From Acidobacteriota bacterium (GTDB lineage Bacteria > Acidobacteriota > Vicinamibacteria > Marinacidobacterales > Marinacidobacteraceae): a stretch of 52,203 nt of DNA. A program made the position numbers and the translations under genes. The stretch lies in NCBI GenBank assembly GCA_028877265.1, contig JAPPGX010000093.1, positions 1 to 52,203 on the forward strand, written 5' to 3'. Positions 20,536 through 28,247 of the stretch are shown in pieces. Every line of letters begins with the position of its first letter. Position 1 is the first letter of the stretch. The notes beneath the pieces were generated by a model, which ran no database searches, was not told the origin of the DNA, and saw nothing but the letters and a program-made list of their open reading frames with translations.

Positions 20536-21551
20536 GCGGCGGACGGGTGCCGGTCACGCTGATCACCGGCGCCGCGGGCGAGATCGGCCAGGCTCTCCTC
20601 CACCGGCTGGCCGGAAGCCGGGGCGACCCCATCGTGACCGTGGATCTTCGTTCGCTGTCCACCGCGGGATCCGGGGACCTGCACCGGGAGCATTTCCAGG
20701 GAGACATCCTCGATTCCGCGCTCTGGGAGCAACTCCTTTGCCGGTACCGCCCCACCCTCATCTTCCATCTGGCCGCGATCCTCTCGACCCGGGCTGAATC
20801 GGTCCCGGTGCTCGCCCACCGCGTGAACGCCGACGGAGCCGCCCGCCTCCTTGCCATGGCCGCGGATCTCGCCACCCCGGACGAACCGGTTCGCTTCGTG
20901 TTCCCGAGTTCGATCGCGGTGTACGGCCTCCCGTCGCGGGAGGCCAAGGAGGCGGCGGCGCCCGTCAGCGAAGACGAGCATCTCGATCCGGCAACGCTCT
21001 ATGGCGCCCAGAAGCTGTACGTCGAACGGCTCGGCGCGACCATCGAGCGGCTGGGCAATGGCCTTGATTTCCGGGCGGTGCGCCTCCCGGGTCTCATTTC
21101 CTCGGACACCCTGCCCCAGGGAGGAACGAGCGACTGGGCCCCGGAACTCATCCACGCGGCCGCCCGGGGCGAGCCGTACTGCTGCTTCGTCGACCGGGAA
21201 GCCCGCCTCCCCTTCTGCGCCATGCCCGACGCCGTGGAGGGAGTCCTGCGTCTCGCGCTGTGCCAAAAGGCCTCCCTGACCCGGAGCGCCTACAACCTGG
21301 GCGGGCCCAGCCTTTCCGCCGCCGAAATCATCGCGCGCGTGGCGAGGGATTTTCCGGACCTCGAAGTCCGATTCCGGCTCGACCGGGCGCGCGACCGGAT
21401 CGTGGCCGGCTGGCCGGGCGCGGTGGACGACACCGCGGCCCGTCAGGACTTCGGGTTCTCACCGGCGCACGACGAAGAAACGCTCTTTTCCCGGTATCTG
21501 ATACCGGGCATCCGGCGGCGCTACCCCGGGGACGCGCGAGCGGCCGGGTAA
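20532..21551 (+). CDS. NAD-dependent SDR, L-threonine 3-dehydrogenase-like
   Basis: The 339-residue extended short-chain dehydrogenase has the nucleotide motif TLITGAAGEIGQAL (about residues 9-22) and the catalytic YGAQK (about 157-161). The C-terminal half fits the SDR-type L-threonine dehydrogenase: RLPGLISSDTLPQGGTSDWA, the region around RLPFCAMPDAV, YNLGGPSLSAAEI, and WPGAVDDTAARQDFGF. That enzyme oxidises threonine to 2-amino-3-ketobutyrate, which decays to aminoacetone or is cleaved to glycine. No CoA ligase partner (kbl) is nearby. The start overlaps the esterase stop by ATGA. A UDP-sugar epimerase is the alternative, but the threonine-dehydrogenase signature is the better match. Confidence 0.8.
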   Translation: MSGGRVPVTLITGAAGEIGQALLHRLAGSRGDPIVTVDLRSLSTAGSGDLHREHFQGDILDSALWEQLLCRYRPTLIFHLAAILSTRAESVPVLAHRVNADGAARLLAMAADLATPDEPVRFVFPSSIAVYGLPSREAKEAAAPVSEDEHLDPATLYGAQKLYVERLGATIERLGNGLDFRAVRLPGLISSDTLPQGGTSDWAPELIHAAARGEPYCCFVDREARLPFCAMPDAVEGVLRLALCQKASLTRSAYNLGGPSLSAAEIIARVARDFPDLEVRFRLDRARDRIVAGWPGAVDDTAARQDFGFSPAHDEETLFSRYLIPGIRRRYPGDARAAG

Positions 21552-21554
21552 ATT
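21549..21554 (+). promoter_or_regulatory. Candidate -10 box TAAATT before the TlpA-type gene
   Basis: TAAATT ends 6 bases before the ATG at 21561. Its TAA is the stop of the SDR gene, so an internal leaderless promoter could start the last gene of the operon separately. Confidence 0.35.
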
Positions 21555-21560
21555 GGCGTG

Positions 21561-22331
21561 ATGACCGGCGCGCCCCGCTCTCCCTTCTGGCCCGGTGTGC
21601 TTTCTCCCTTCGTGTCTGCGGCGCTGGGCGCCGGCACGTATCTCGTCCTTACCCGGCTGAGTTCGAACCCGGACGCGGACTATGTGTTTCGCTTGGGGGC
21701 GGTGGCGTTCGTCATGCTGCTCCCTCCCGCGTTCGCGCTGCACCGCGCCTTCCGCGGCTACCGGGACGGCGGCCTCCGGTGGACCGGATGGATGGCCGCG
21801 TCGGTGGCGATCCTGTCCCTCGGGCTCGTCACCGTTCCCATCGGAGGCGCCGTGCGGCGAGCCCGTCAGGCTGCCAACCTCGCGCTTTCCGGGGTGGCCG
21901 CTCCCGACTTCATCGCCCGGGATCTCGACGGCGGGGTCCACCGCCTCTCCGATCACCGCGGATCCGTGGTGCTCATCAACATCTGGGCCACCTGGTGCCC
22001 ACCCTGCCGCGCCGAGATGCCCGAGTTGGACCGGCTGGCGCGGGAACGCGCCGAGCAGGGTTTCCTCGTCTACGGCATCTCGACCGAGGAGGAGGCCATC
22101 CAGCAGGACTTCCGCCGGGATGTCCTGTCCGTGGACTACCCGCTGCTCCTTCCCGGAGCCCTTGAGGACGGCGCCATGCCGGACATCTTCGTCGAGACGG
22201 CCCGCTATCCGGCCAACTTCCTCATCGACCGCGAGGGGCTCCTGCATCCGGCCCCGAGCACGGACCAACCCTTCGAGGTACTCGAAGCCGAGGTGGACCG
22301 GGTTCTGGCGCTCCCGGCGGGAACGCCCTGA
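21561..22331 (+). CDS. Membrane-anchored TlpA/ResA-type thioredoxin
   Basis: The 256-residue protein has three hydrophobic segments in its first 100 residues (about 12-30, 43-60 and 75-95), then a thioredoxin-fold domain. The redox motif WATWCPPCRAEMPE has its cysteines at about residue 148 and 151. Family motifs PDFIARDLDGG, GSVVLINIW, and NFLIDREGLL are present. The catalytic domain would face the periplasm, where TlpA-type proteins reduce disulfides, for example in cytochrome c maturation. The start is the second of GTG-ATG; the previous gene ends 9 bases earlier. It may use its own TAAATT box, so its link to the operon's metabolism is uncertain. Confidence 0.88.
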   Translation: MTGAPRSPFWPGVLSPFVSAALGAGTYLVLTRLSSNPDADYVFRLGAVAFVMLLPPAFALHRAFRGYRDGGLRWTGWMAASVAILSLGLVTVPIGGAVRRARQAANLALSGVAAPDFIARDLDGGVHRLSDHRGSVVLINIWATWCPPCRAEMPELDRLARERAEQGFLVYGISTEEEAIQQDFRRDVLSVDYPLLLPGALEDGAMPDIFVETARYPANFLIDREGLLHPAPSTDQPFEVLEAEVDRVLALPAGTP

Positions 22332-22341
22332 AACGGCCCGT

Positions 22342-23778
22342 TTACCGGTCCGCGCCGAAGTTGCCGAGGGCCATGATGGCCGGCACGGCCACTCCGTTGA
22401 GCGTTGCCGGGCTGTAGCGGCCGCGCACCAGGGACATCATCAACTGGTGGACCCGCCCCGAACTCTCGGGCGCAAAGTGCGCGGACTTGACCCGGCCCCG
22501 GTGGTCGATGAGGACCATGATCCCGTCGCGCTCCGAGGAACGCCGCGAACCGCCCGAATCCCGCATGGGCACCGGCGTGCTCCTGAGCACCGGCGGCTCA
22601 TAGAGGATGCCGGGGTTGCTGGCCCGCTCCCGCACCGCCATGAGGAACGGGGCGAGATCGTGCATGAGATAGTCGAAGTCCGTTTCGAACGCGATTTCGA
22701 ACGCCGCCTCGGCGCCGACGCCGTCGGAGCGCAGGGCATGGAGATAACCGAGCTGCAGATGGGCCTCGGCATCCCGGGGACGAATGTCGAGCAGCGCCCG
22801 GTAGAGGCTCTCGGTGTCCTCGAGATCGCCGTTCAGTGAATGGGAACGGGCGAGCAACCGGAGCGCCCGGAGGTTCGTCGGATCCTGGAGGAGCACCTCC
22901 CCGAGTTCCTCGATGGCGAGGTCCAGATTGCGTGACCCCAAGTGGGACTCCCCGATCAACAGGCGAACGTCGTTGCGCTGCGCGTCCGAAACCGGCATGA
23001 AGGTCGACAGCCAGTTGATCGCCTGGTCGAACTTCCCGTCTTCGATGTAGCGGCGCGCCTGCCGGATCGGATCCTCCATCCCGACGATCATCTCGAGCGG
23101 GGGTTCCGGCACGGTGGGACGGAGCATGAAGTGCCGCTGCGGAACCACCGCCCGCTCGCTCAGGCTGGCGGCAAGCAGCGGATACGAAGTGGCAAGCCGC
23201 TCCATCGCCACATCGAAGTCATCCAGAACCCGGAGCTTCTGTCCCTCGTAGACCATCCCCTGCCGCTCGGCGCCCGCCCGGATGGTGCCGATGTACACCG
23301 GGCGGTCCGCAGGAACGGAGATCAGAGTCTCCCCCCGTTCGTGATCGCGCGGGGCCACCGTGAAGCGCTGCCGGATCGGCCGGAACCGCCGGGTGTTCAT
23401 GGGCCGGATGTTCGGGAAATAGACGGCCTCGATCGCCTCCACGTCATAGACGCCGGGCGGAACCAGCTCGTTGATCAGGCCGAGCCCGTCATCCACCGAA
23501 AGGGTTTCGTTGCGGCCGGTGTCGCGATGGCGCAGTACGATCCGACGCGACCGGAAGTCGGGGCTCTCGAACTTGCCGACGAATCGGCCGATGACCAGCG
23601 ACTTGCCATCGCGCTGGACCTCGGGCCAGACGGACTTCCGGGAGGGAAGCTCAGCCTCGGCGACCGGCAGGAGGAAGCCCGCCCCGCTCATGCCGACAAG
23701 CAGGAGCCCGGTCAGGTACGGACGCCGGCAGGATCGGTCCGGCGCCTGGGGGGAAGAGAAACCGCTGCGCACGTTCAC
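22342..23778 (-). CDS. Exported TPR protein with TonB-C-like end
   Basis: The 478-residue protein has a signal peptide ending near LLPVAEA. A beta-rich middle (about 60-200) follows, with FGV-like strands such as KSLVIGRFVGKF. Helical TPR-type repeats lie at about 225-375 (EDPIRQARRYIEDGKFDQAI, DLAIEELGEVLLQDP, DTESLYRALLDIRPRDA). The C-terminal 60 residues (VLIDHRGRVKSAHF, RYSPATLNGVAVPAIM) resemble a TonB C-terminal domain, but without TonB's Pro-rich spacer. The frame extends to a TTG at 23808, but the GTG at 23778 follows a purine-rich SD-like stretch and was chosen. It lies downstream of ctpA and the HEAT gene on the same strand. Function is unknown. Confidence 0.72.
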   Translation of the reverse strand: MNVRSGFSSPQAPDRSCRRPYLTGLLLVGMSGAGFLLPVAEAELPSRKSVWPEVQRDGKSLVIGRFVGKFESPDFRSRRIVLRHRDTGRNETLSVDDGLGLINELVPPGVYDVEAIEAVYFPNIRPMNTRRFRPIRQRFTVAPRDHERGETLISVPADRPVYIGTIRAGAERQGMVYEGQKLRVLDDFDVAMERLATSYPLLAASLSERAVVPQRHFMLRPTVPEPPLEMIVGMEDPIRQARRYIEDGKFDQAINWLSTFMPVSDAQRNDVRLLIGESHLGSRNLDLAIEELGEVLLQDPTNLRALRLLARSHSLNGDLEDTESLYRALLDIRPRDAEAHLQLGYLHALRSDGVGAEAAFEIAFETDFDYLMHDLAPFLMAVRERASNPGILYEPPVLRSTPVPMRDSGGSRRSSERDGIMVLIDHRGRVKSAHFAPESSGRVHQLMMSLVRGRYSPATLNGVAVPAIMALGNFGADR

Positions 23779-23863
23779 GATGGTCTCACCCTTTCCTTCA
23801 CCATTCAACCCGGCCGCGGCGAACGCCCGGGAAGGGCGCGTCGCCTACCGTTCCGGGGCGCGG

Positions 23864-25159
23864 CTATCGAGCCTCGTTTCGGCGGACAAGAACCCGTGCC
23901 GCGGCCCGGGCGCGATCGGCAACCTCGCTGTCCGGATCCTCGCCGAGCGTCTGCAGCTTCGGGATCGCCGCCGGGGATCCCAGCCGTTCCAGCAGCGCGA
24001 TGAGTTCGAGCCGGATCTCCCGGTCCGGGTCGTCCAGATACCGAAGAAACTCGTCCAGGTGATCGGCGGCCAACTCCAAGCCGTACTGCCGGGCCGTGTC
24101 CCGCAGGCGGCGGTCGGAGAGCGAAAGCACGACCCGGTCCACGAAAGGCGCCTGACCCAGCCGAACCAGCGCAAAGCAGAAGGCGAGTTGCACCCGGGCG
24201 TCCTCCTCGCGAAGGAAATCCCGGATCAGGCCGTCCACGAGCGTGGGATCCTCCAGCCGCCCGAGGCCCTCGGCGGCATACTCGCGGCGGCGCGCCTCCC
24301 GGCTCGAGAGTTCGTGGTAGAACGTTCCACGGGCTTCGGCGGCCCCGATCCTGGCGAGCCCCTCCAGCGCGTCCCGCGCGAGGTCACTATCCGGGTCGCT
24401 GTCGTAGACGGCAACCAATGCCGGCGTCGCGGGGGGGAATGCCATACGTCCCAACGCCCGGACGACGTGCCTCTGAAGCTCGGGATCCTCCACCAGCGAC
24501 AGCAGGCTGTTTCCGGCTTCCTCGGTCCCGATCGCACCCAGGGACTCGACGGCCTTCCGCCGGACTTCGCCGTCCGGATCGCCGGCTGCGGCTTTCCCGA
24601 GTGATGCCGCACCCGTGGTAGCGCGCAGCGCCCCGAGCGCCTCGGCGGCGAGCCTGCGGTTCTCGGTGTCTTCGTCATCGAGCCGGCCCGCGAGGGCATC
24701 CACGATCCCTGGTTCCACCGGGCGCAGCGGATCAAGGGCGAATTCCTGTTCGCGGCGCAGCAGCCAGTCGACCGCCCTCTCCCTTCGACCGGCGGGAGGT
24801 TCGCGGCGGTGGATGTCCACCAGCCCCCCGATCGCACCGCGGCGATGAGCCGCAACCTCGTCCCCGAGCAGAACGATCAGGCCCGCCGCGGCATCGGGTC
24901 TGCGGACCGCCGCCAGAGCCTCCAACACGGCGCGCCGCACGTCGCGGTCCGCATCACGCGCCGCGGGAAGCAGCGCCGCCACCGCCTCGATCGAGCCCTC
25001 CTCTCCGAGCGCGCGGGCCGCGTCGCGGCGGGTCCGGGCATCGCTGCTCTCCAGACGAGCCGCCAACTCCTCGACGTTCGACTGCGCCGGCGCGAGCGTC
25101 GCGCCGGCGGCGAGAAGAGTGAGGGCCACCCCAATCGCGGAGGAGCGGCCCGGGATCAC
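23864..25159 (-). CDS. Exported HEAT-repeat protein
   Basis: The 431-residue protein begins with a signal peptide (VALTLLAAGATLAPAQS) and is made of HEAT/PBS-lyase-like helical repeats through its length, for example DARTRRDAARALGEEGSIEA, DRDVRRAVLEALAAVRRPDA, DGEVRRKAVESLGAIGTEEA and DREIRLELIALLERLGSPAA. Such solenoids bind other proteins. Its GTG start is directly adjacent to the stop of ctpA, with no gap, and a strong operon link is implied. It could be a scaffold or regulator for the CtpA protease in the periplasm, by inference from position only. Confidence 0.83.
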   Translation of the reverse strand: MIPGRSSAIGVALTLLAAGATLAPAQSNVEELAARLESSDARTRRDAARALGEEGSIEAVAALLPAARDADRDVRRAVLEALAAVRRPDAAAGLIVLLGDEVAAHRRGAIGGLVDIHRREPPAGRRERAVDWLLRREQEFALDPLRPVEPGIVDALAGRLDDEDTENRRLAAEALGALRATTGAASLGKAAAGDPDGEVRRKAVESLGAIGTEEAGNSLLSLVEDPELQRHVVRALGRMAFPPATPALVAVYDSDPDSDLARDALEGLARIGAAEARGTFYHELSSREARRREYAAEGLGRLEDPTLVDGLIRDFLREEDARVQLAFCFALVRLGQAPFVDRVVLSLSDRRLRDTARQYGLELAADHLDEFLRYLDDPDREIRLELIALLERLGSPAAIPKLQTLGEDPDSEVADRARAAARVLVRRNEAR

Positions 25160-26836
25160 TCAGCGGTCCTCCCCGCCGTTGGTCCCGGCCAGGTACGCCT
25201 CGGGATCGCGAAGCAGCAGCGCCGCCTCGGGCATCGCCTGAAGCGCCGCCGTGACCTGGGGATCCCGGTCCAGAGTCGCGCGCCGGGAGGCCCCCGGTCC
25301 CCACAGAAGACTGAAGACCTCGCCTTCGATCCGGAGCGCCACCGCGTCGCGATGCCGCTCCAGTCCGTCCCGGTCGTATGGAATCCCCTCCTCCGACAGG
25401 AAGTCGAAGAACTCCGCGAGCGTCGCGGCGTCCGCGCGGAAACCCTGATCCACCGCCCGGATCAGGTCGCCCCGCGCCTGGAGTTCATCCGGCCGGGTGC
25501 CCGCGCCGTCCACCGCCCCGCGGCCGTCGGCGGGGACGAACCGGGTGGCGAATCGGAAGAAGGCGCCGTGCTGTTCGACGTCCACCAGAACTTCGGGCAG
25601 CTCCGGGGCCGGGACTTCAATGTCCGGCGCGACGCCTCCCCCTCCCCGGATCTCCCGGCCAAGCCCGGTCAGGACGATGGTCCCCGCCTCGTCGTTCGAT
25701 TCGCGCTCGCCCCGATCCTGGAAGTACGCGAGGAAGTCCCCCGAGTCGTAGTCCCGCTGGAGCCGGCGGCCGCTGGGAGTGAAGTACTCCGCGGAGGTGA
25801 GGCCGAGCGCGTAGCCGTGCGGCAGCTGAAAGACCGACTGGACGAGCCCCTTGCCGTAGGTGTTCTCCCCGAGGATCAGCCCGCGGTCGTGATCCTGGAT
25901 GGCGCCCGCGACGATCTCGGACGCGGAGGCGCTCTCCCGGGAAACGAGAACGATCACGGGGACATCGCTGTAGGGACCGGGCTTGTCGGCATGGAAAACC
26001 TGGTCGTTCTCGGAGTGACGTCCGCGGATCGAAACGATTTCCTGATGCTGCTTCAGGAAGACGTTGGACACGGCCACCGCCTGGTTCAGGAGTCCACCCG
26101 GATTGTGGCGAAGATCCACGAGCAGCCGGGCAGCCCCCTGGAGACGAAGTTCCGCAATGGCGTCGCGGAGTTCGCTCTCGGTGTTCTCGTTGAAGTCCGA
26201 GACCCGCACGTAGCCGGTCTTCTCGGACCCGGCCGGCTCGTCGAGCACGAAGTAGTAGGGAACGCTCTTGAGCGGGATCCGGTCCCGGATCACCGTGAAG
26301 TCCAGCGGGGCCTCGTAGCCGGGCCGGGTAATGGTGATGCTGACCGGCGTGCCTCGCGGACCCCGGAGCAGGTTCACCGCGTCGTCCATCGTGTACTGCG
26401 TCGCGTCCTCGCCCTCGATCCGGGAAATCACGTCGCCGGCGCGGATCCCGAGTCGGTACGCAGGAGTCCCCTCGAAGGGCGAAACGACCGTCAGGAGGCC
26501 GTTCTGGTGTTGCACCCGGATGCCGAGCCCGACGTAGCCACCCTGCTGCCGCTCCCGCATCTGACGGTAGTTGCGCGGGACGAACAGGTTCGAGTGGGGA
26601 TCGAGCCGGGCGAGCATCCCGGACACCGTCGCCCGGGTCAGTGTCTCCGGCTCGATCTCCCGCGGGTACGCCGTCTCGATATGAAAGATGACATTGGAGT
26701 GCCGTTGCAGCAGCACCTTCAGCCCGTCGGAGGGCGGGAGCCCGCGCGCCGGCTGGACGCCCAGGATCGTCGCCGAGATGGCCGCCCCCACCAGCAACGG
26801 CATCAGCAGGGGGATGACCCGCGCCCGGAGCCTCAT
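25160..26836 (-). CDS. ctpA: C-terminal processing protease (S41)
   Basis: The 558-residue protein is a carboxyl-terminal processing protease. A signal/anchor segment (PLLMPLLVGAAISATILGV) is followed by a PDZ domain (about residues 95-190) with GYVGLGIRVQ and YRLGIRAGDVISRIEGEDA. The S41 catalytic domain has the serine in SRESASASEIVAGAIQ (about 316) and the lysine in GENTYGKGLVQS (about 340). A C-terminal extension of about 150 residues beyond the core lacks a recognised domain. A TAGGAT box is 6 bases before the ATG. The family trims or degrades periplasmic proteins and often needs an adaptor; the HEAT and TPR proteins downstream are candidates. Confidence 0.93.
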   Translation of the reverse strand: MRLRARVIPLLMPLLVGAAISATILGVQPARGLPPSDGLKVLLQRHSNVIFHIETAYPREIEPETLTRATVSGMLARLDPHSNLFVPRNYRQMRERQQGGYVGLGIRVQHQNGLLTVVSPFEGTPAYRLGIRAGDVISRIEGEDATQYTMDDAVNLLRGPRGTPVSITITRPGYEAPLDFTVIRDRIPLKSVPYYFVLDEPAGSEKTGYVRVSDFNENTESELRDAIAELRLQGAARLLVDLRHNPGGLLNQAVAVSNVFLKQHQEIVSIRGRHSENDQVFHADKPGPYSDVPVIVLVSRESASASEIVAGAIQDHDRGLILGENTYGKGLVQSVFQLPHGYALGLTSAEYFTPSGRRLQRDYDSGDFLAYFQDRGERESNDEAGTIVLTGLGREIRGGGGVAPDIEVPAPELPEVLVDVEQHGAFFRFATRFVPADGRGAVDGAGTRPDELQARGDLIRAVDQGFRADAATLAEFFDFLSEEGIPYDRDGLERHRDAVALRIEGEVFSLLWGPGASRRATLDRDPQVTAALQAMPEAALLLRDPEAYLAGTNGGEDR

Positions 26837-26842
26837 GGCGTG

Positions 26843-26848
26843 ATCCTA
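26843..26848 (-). promoter_or_regulatory. Candidate -10 box TAGGAT before ctpA
   Basis: On the minus strand TAGGAT ends 6 bases before the ctpA ATG, the spacing expected if transcription starts at the A of the start codon. It sits in the 35-base gap after tatC. Confidence 0.4.
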
Positions 26849-26871
26849 GCAGCCGGCTATCCGGATGCCGC

Positions 26872-27654
26872 CTACTCGTCCTCCCGTCCCTTGCCGCGCA
26901 TTCGGTTCCCCACCCAGGCAATCCCGATGGACAACGTGTAGAGCAGGATCATGGGTCCCGCCAGGAGGATCTGGGTGGCCGGATCGGGAGGGGTGAGGAG
27001 GGCGGCGAACACGAAACACAGCAGGATCGCGTACTTGAAGTAGCGGACGAGGAATCCGGGAGTGATCACCCCGAGCCGCGACAGCAGCAGCGCGAGCGTG
27101 GGGATCTGGAACATCACCGCGGTCACCAGAACCAACCGGGCGTAGAAACTGAACGTCTCCGAGACCCGGTAGCGGATCTCGATGTCCTCGCCGACGCCGC
27201 CGAACGTGCTCAGGAACTCGGCGCCGATGGGAAACAGGATGTAGTGGCAGAACACCGCGCCGGAAATGAAGAAAACGGAGCCGACGATGACGAACGGGAC
27301 GGCGAGGTGGCGTTCGTGGCGATAGAGCCCGGGAGCGATGAAACCCCACGCCTGACCCAGCCAGACCGGCGTGGAGACGACGATGGCCACCAGGAAGCTC
27401 ATCTTGATCCCGAGCACGAAGTTCTCCTGCGGCGCGGTGGCGATGAGGCTTCCGCCGTACGGCTCGATCACGTTCCGGAGCGGCTGCATCAGGAAGTTGA
27501 AGACCTCGTCGTAGAAGAAGAAGCAGCCCACGAAGGCCACCATGATCGCGATCGCCGCGCGGATGAGACGGCTGCGCAGCTCGTCCAGGTGCTCGAGGAA
27601 GGTCATCCGGTCGGCCGGCCCGTCCGGGCTGTCCGTCCGTTCAGAGTCGCTCAC
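26872..27654 (-). CDS. tatC: Sec-independent protein translocase TatC
   Basis: The 260-residue inner-membrane protein is the core of the Tat system, which exports folded proteins and binds twin-arginine signal peptides. It has FLEHLDELRSRLI, the conserved N-terminal glutamate/arginine motif, and six hydrophobic segments. The cytoplasmic N-terminus is a charged leader of about 15 residues. The start is GTG, 36 bases after tatA, and the end is 35 bases from ctpA. Twin-arginine substrates were not obvious among the exported proteins here. Confidence 0.95.
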   Translation of the reverse strand: MSDSERTDSPDGPADRMTFLEHLDELRSRLIRAAIAIMVAFVGCFFFYDEVFNFLMQPLRNVIEPYGGSLIATAPQENFVLGIKMSFLVAIVVSTPVWLGQAWGFIAPGLYRHERHLAVPFVIVGSVFFISGAVFCHYILFPIGAEFLSTFGGVGEDIEIRYRVSETFSFYARLVLVTAVMFQIPTLALLLSRLGVITPGFLVRYFKYAILLCFVFAALLTPPDPATQILLAGPMILLYTLSIGIAWVGNRMRGKGREDE

Positions 27655-27690
27655 GGAATGCCGTGGAACAGCGGGAGCTGCCCCGCCCCG

Positions 27691-28170
27691 TCACTTGCCG
27701 GAGTCTCCCCGGGACTCCGATCCCGCCGCCCCGTCATCGCTCGCCGCATCGTCTCCGGCGGGGGGCTCCCCAGCGCCGGCCGGCTCCGCTTCGGCGGCGG
27801 CTCCGTCCGTCGCCTCGTCCGCTCCGGACGCGTCCGCCGGGGGTGCATCCGCCGCGGACTGCGCCTCCGGCGGGCTCTCCCTCTCTTCACGCCCCGCGCC
27901 CGGCGGACCGGATCCGCGGTCCGGGTCGAGTCCCCGGCCCAGATCCGTTACGTCCTTCTTCAACTCGGAAACCTCGCTGCGGGCCGACCGGAACTCCTCC
28001 ATCTGGACCTCCCGCTCCAGCGTGCTGCGCAGTTCCGTGCTGGTCCGCCGGAACTCGGCGATGCTCTTGCCGAGCGTCTTGCCGATCTGGGGCAGCTTGC
28101 GGGGGCCGAACACGATCAGGGCCACGACCAGGATGATCAGCATCTCCTGCATGCCGAGCGGACCGATCAT
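27691..28170 (-). CDS. tatA: Twin-arginine translocase TatA/TatB-like subunit
   Basis: The 159-residue protein has one N-terminal membrane segment (MLIILVVALIVFGPRKLPQI), the FGPxxLP hinge and an amphipathic helix (GKTLGKSIAEFRRTSTELRS), as in TatA and TatB. The C-terminal 90 residues are an acidic Ala/Pro/Glu/Asp-rich tail and are unusually long. I chose the ATG at 28170 over the ATG at 28209. The latter overlaps a GATAAT promoter box that transcription would start behind. It is the only TatA-family gene here, so it may serve both roles. Confidence 0.88.
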   Translation of the reverse strand: MIGPLGMQEMLIILVVALIVFGPRKLPQIGKTLGKSIAEFRRTSTELRSTLEREVQMEEFRSARSEVSELKKDVTDLGRGLDPDRGSGPPGAGREERESPPEAQSAADAPPADASGADEATDGAAAEAEPAGAGEPPAGDDAASDDGAAGSESRGDSGK

Positions 28171-28207
28171 CAGCGGGAACGGGGAGAGGGCGGGCAAGGT
28201 TGCGCAC

Positions 28208-28213
28208 ATTATC
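28208..28213 (-). promoter_or_regulatory. Candidate -10 box GATAAT for tatA
   Basis: On the minus strand GATAAT (5 of 6 consensus bases) would start transcription near 28201, about 30 bases before the chosen tatA ATG. It is divergent from the TAGACT box of menG 24 bases away. Confidence 0.4.
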
Positions 28214-28236
28214 GTCTGCCCGGGTCGAACGGCCGC

Positions 28237-28242
28237 TAGACT
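28237..28242 (+). promoter_or_regulatory. Candidate -10 box TAGACT before menG
   Basis: TAGACT ends only 5 bases before the ATG at 28248, so the mRNA would start at or next to the AUG. Confidence 0.4.
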
Positions 28243-28247
28243 GCATC

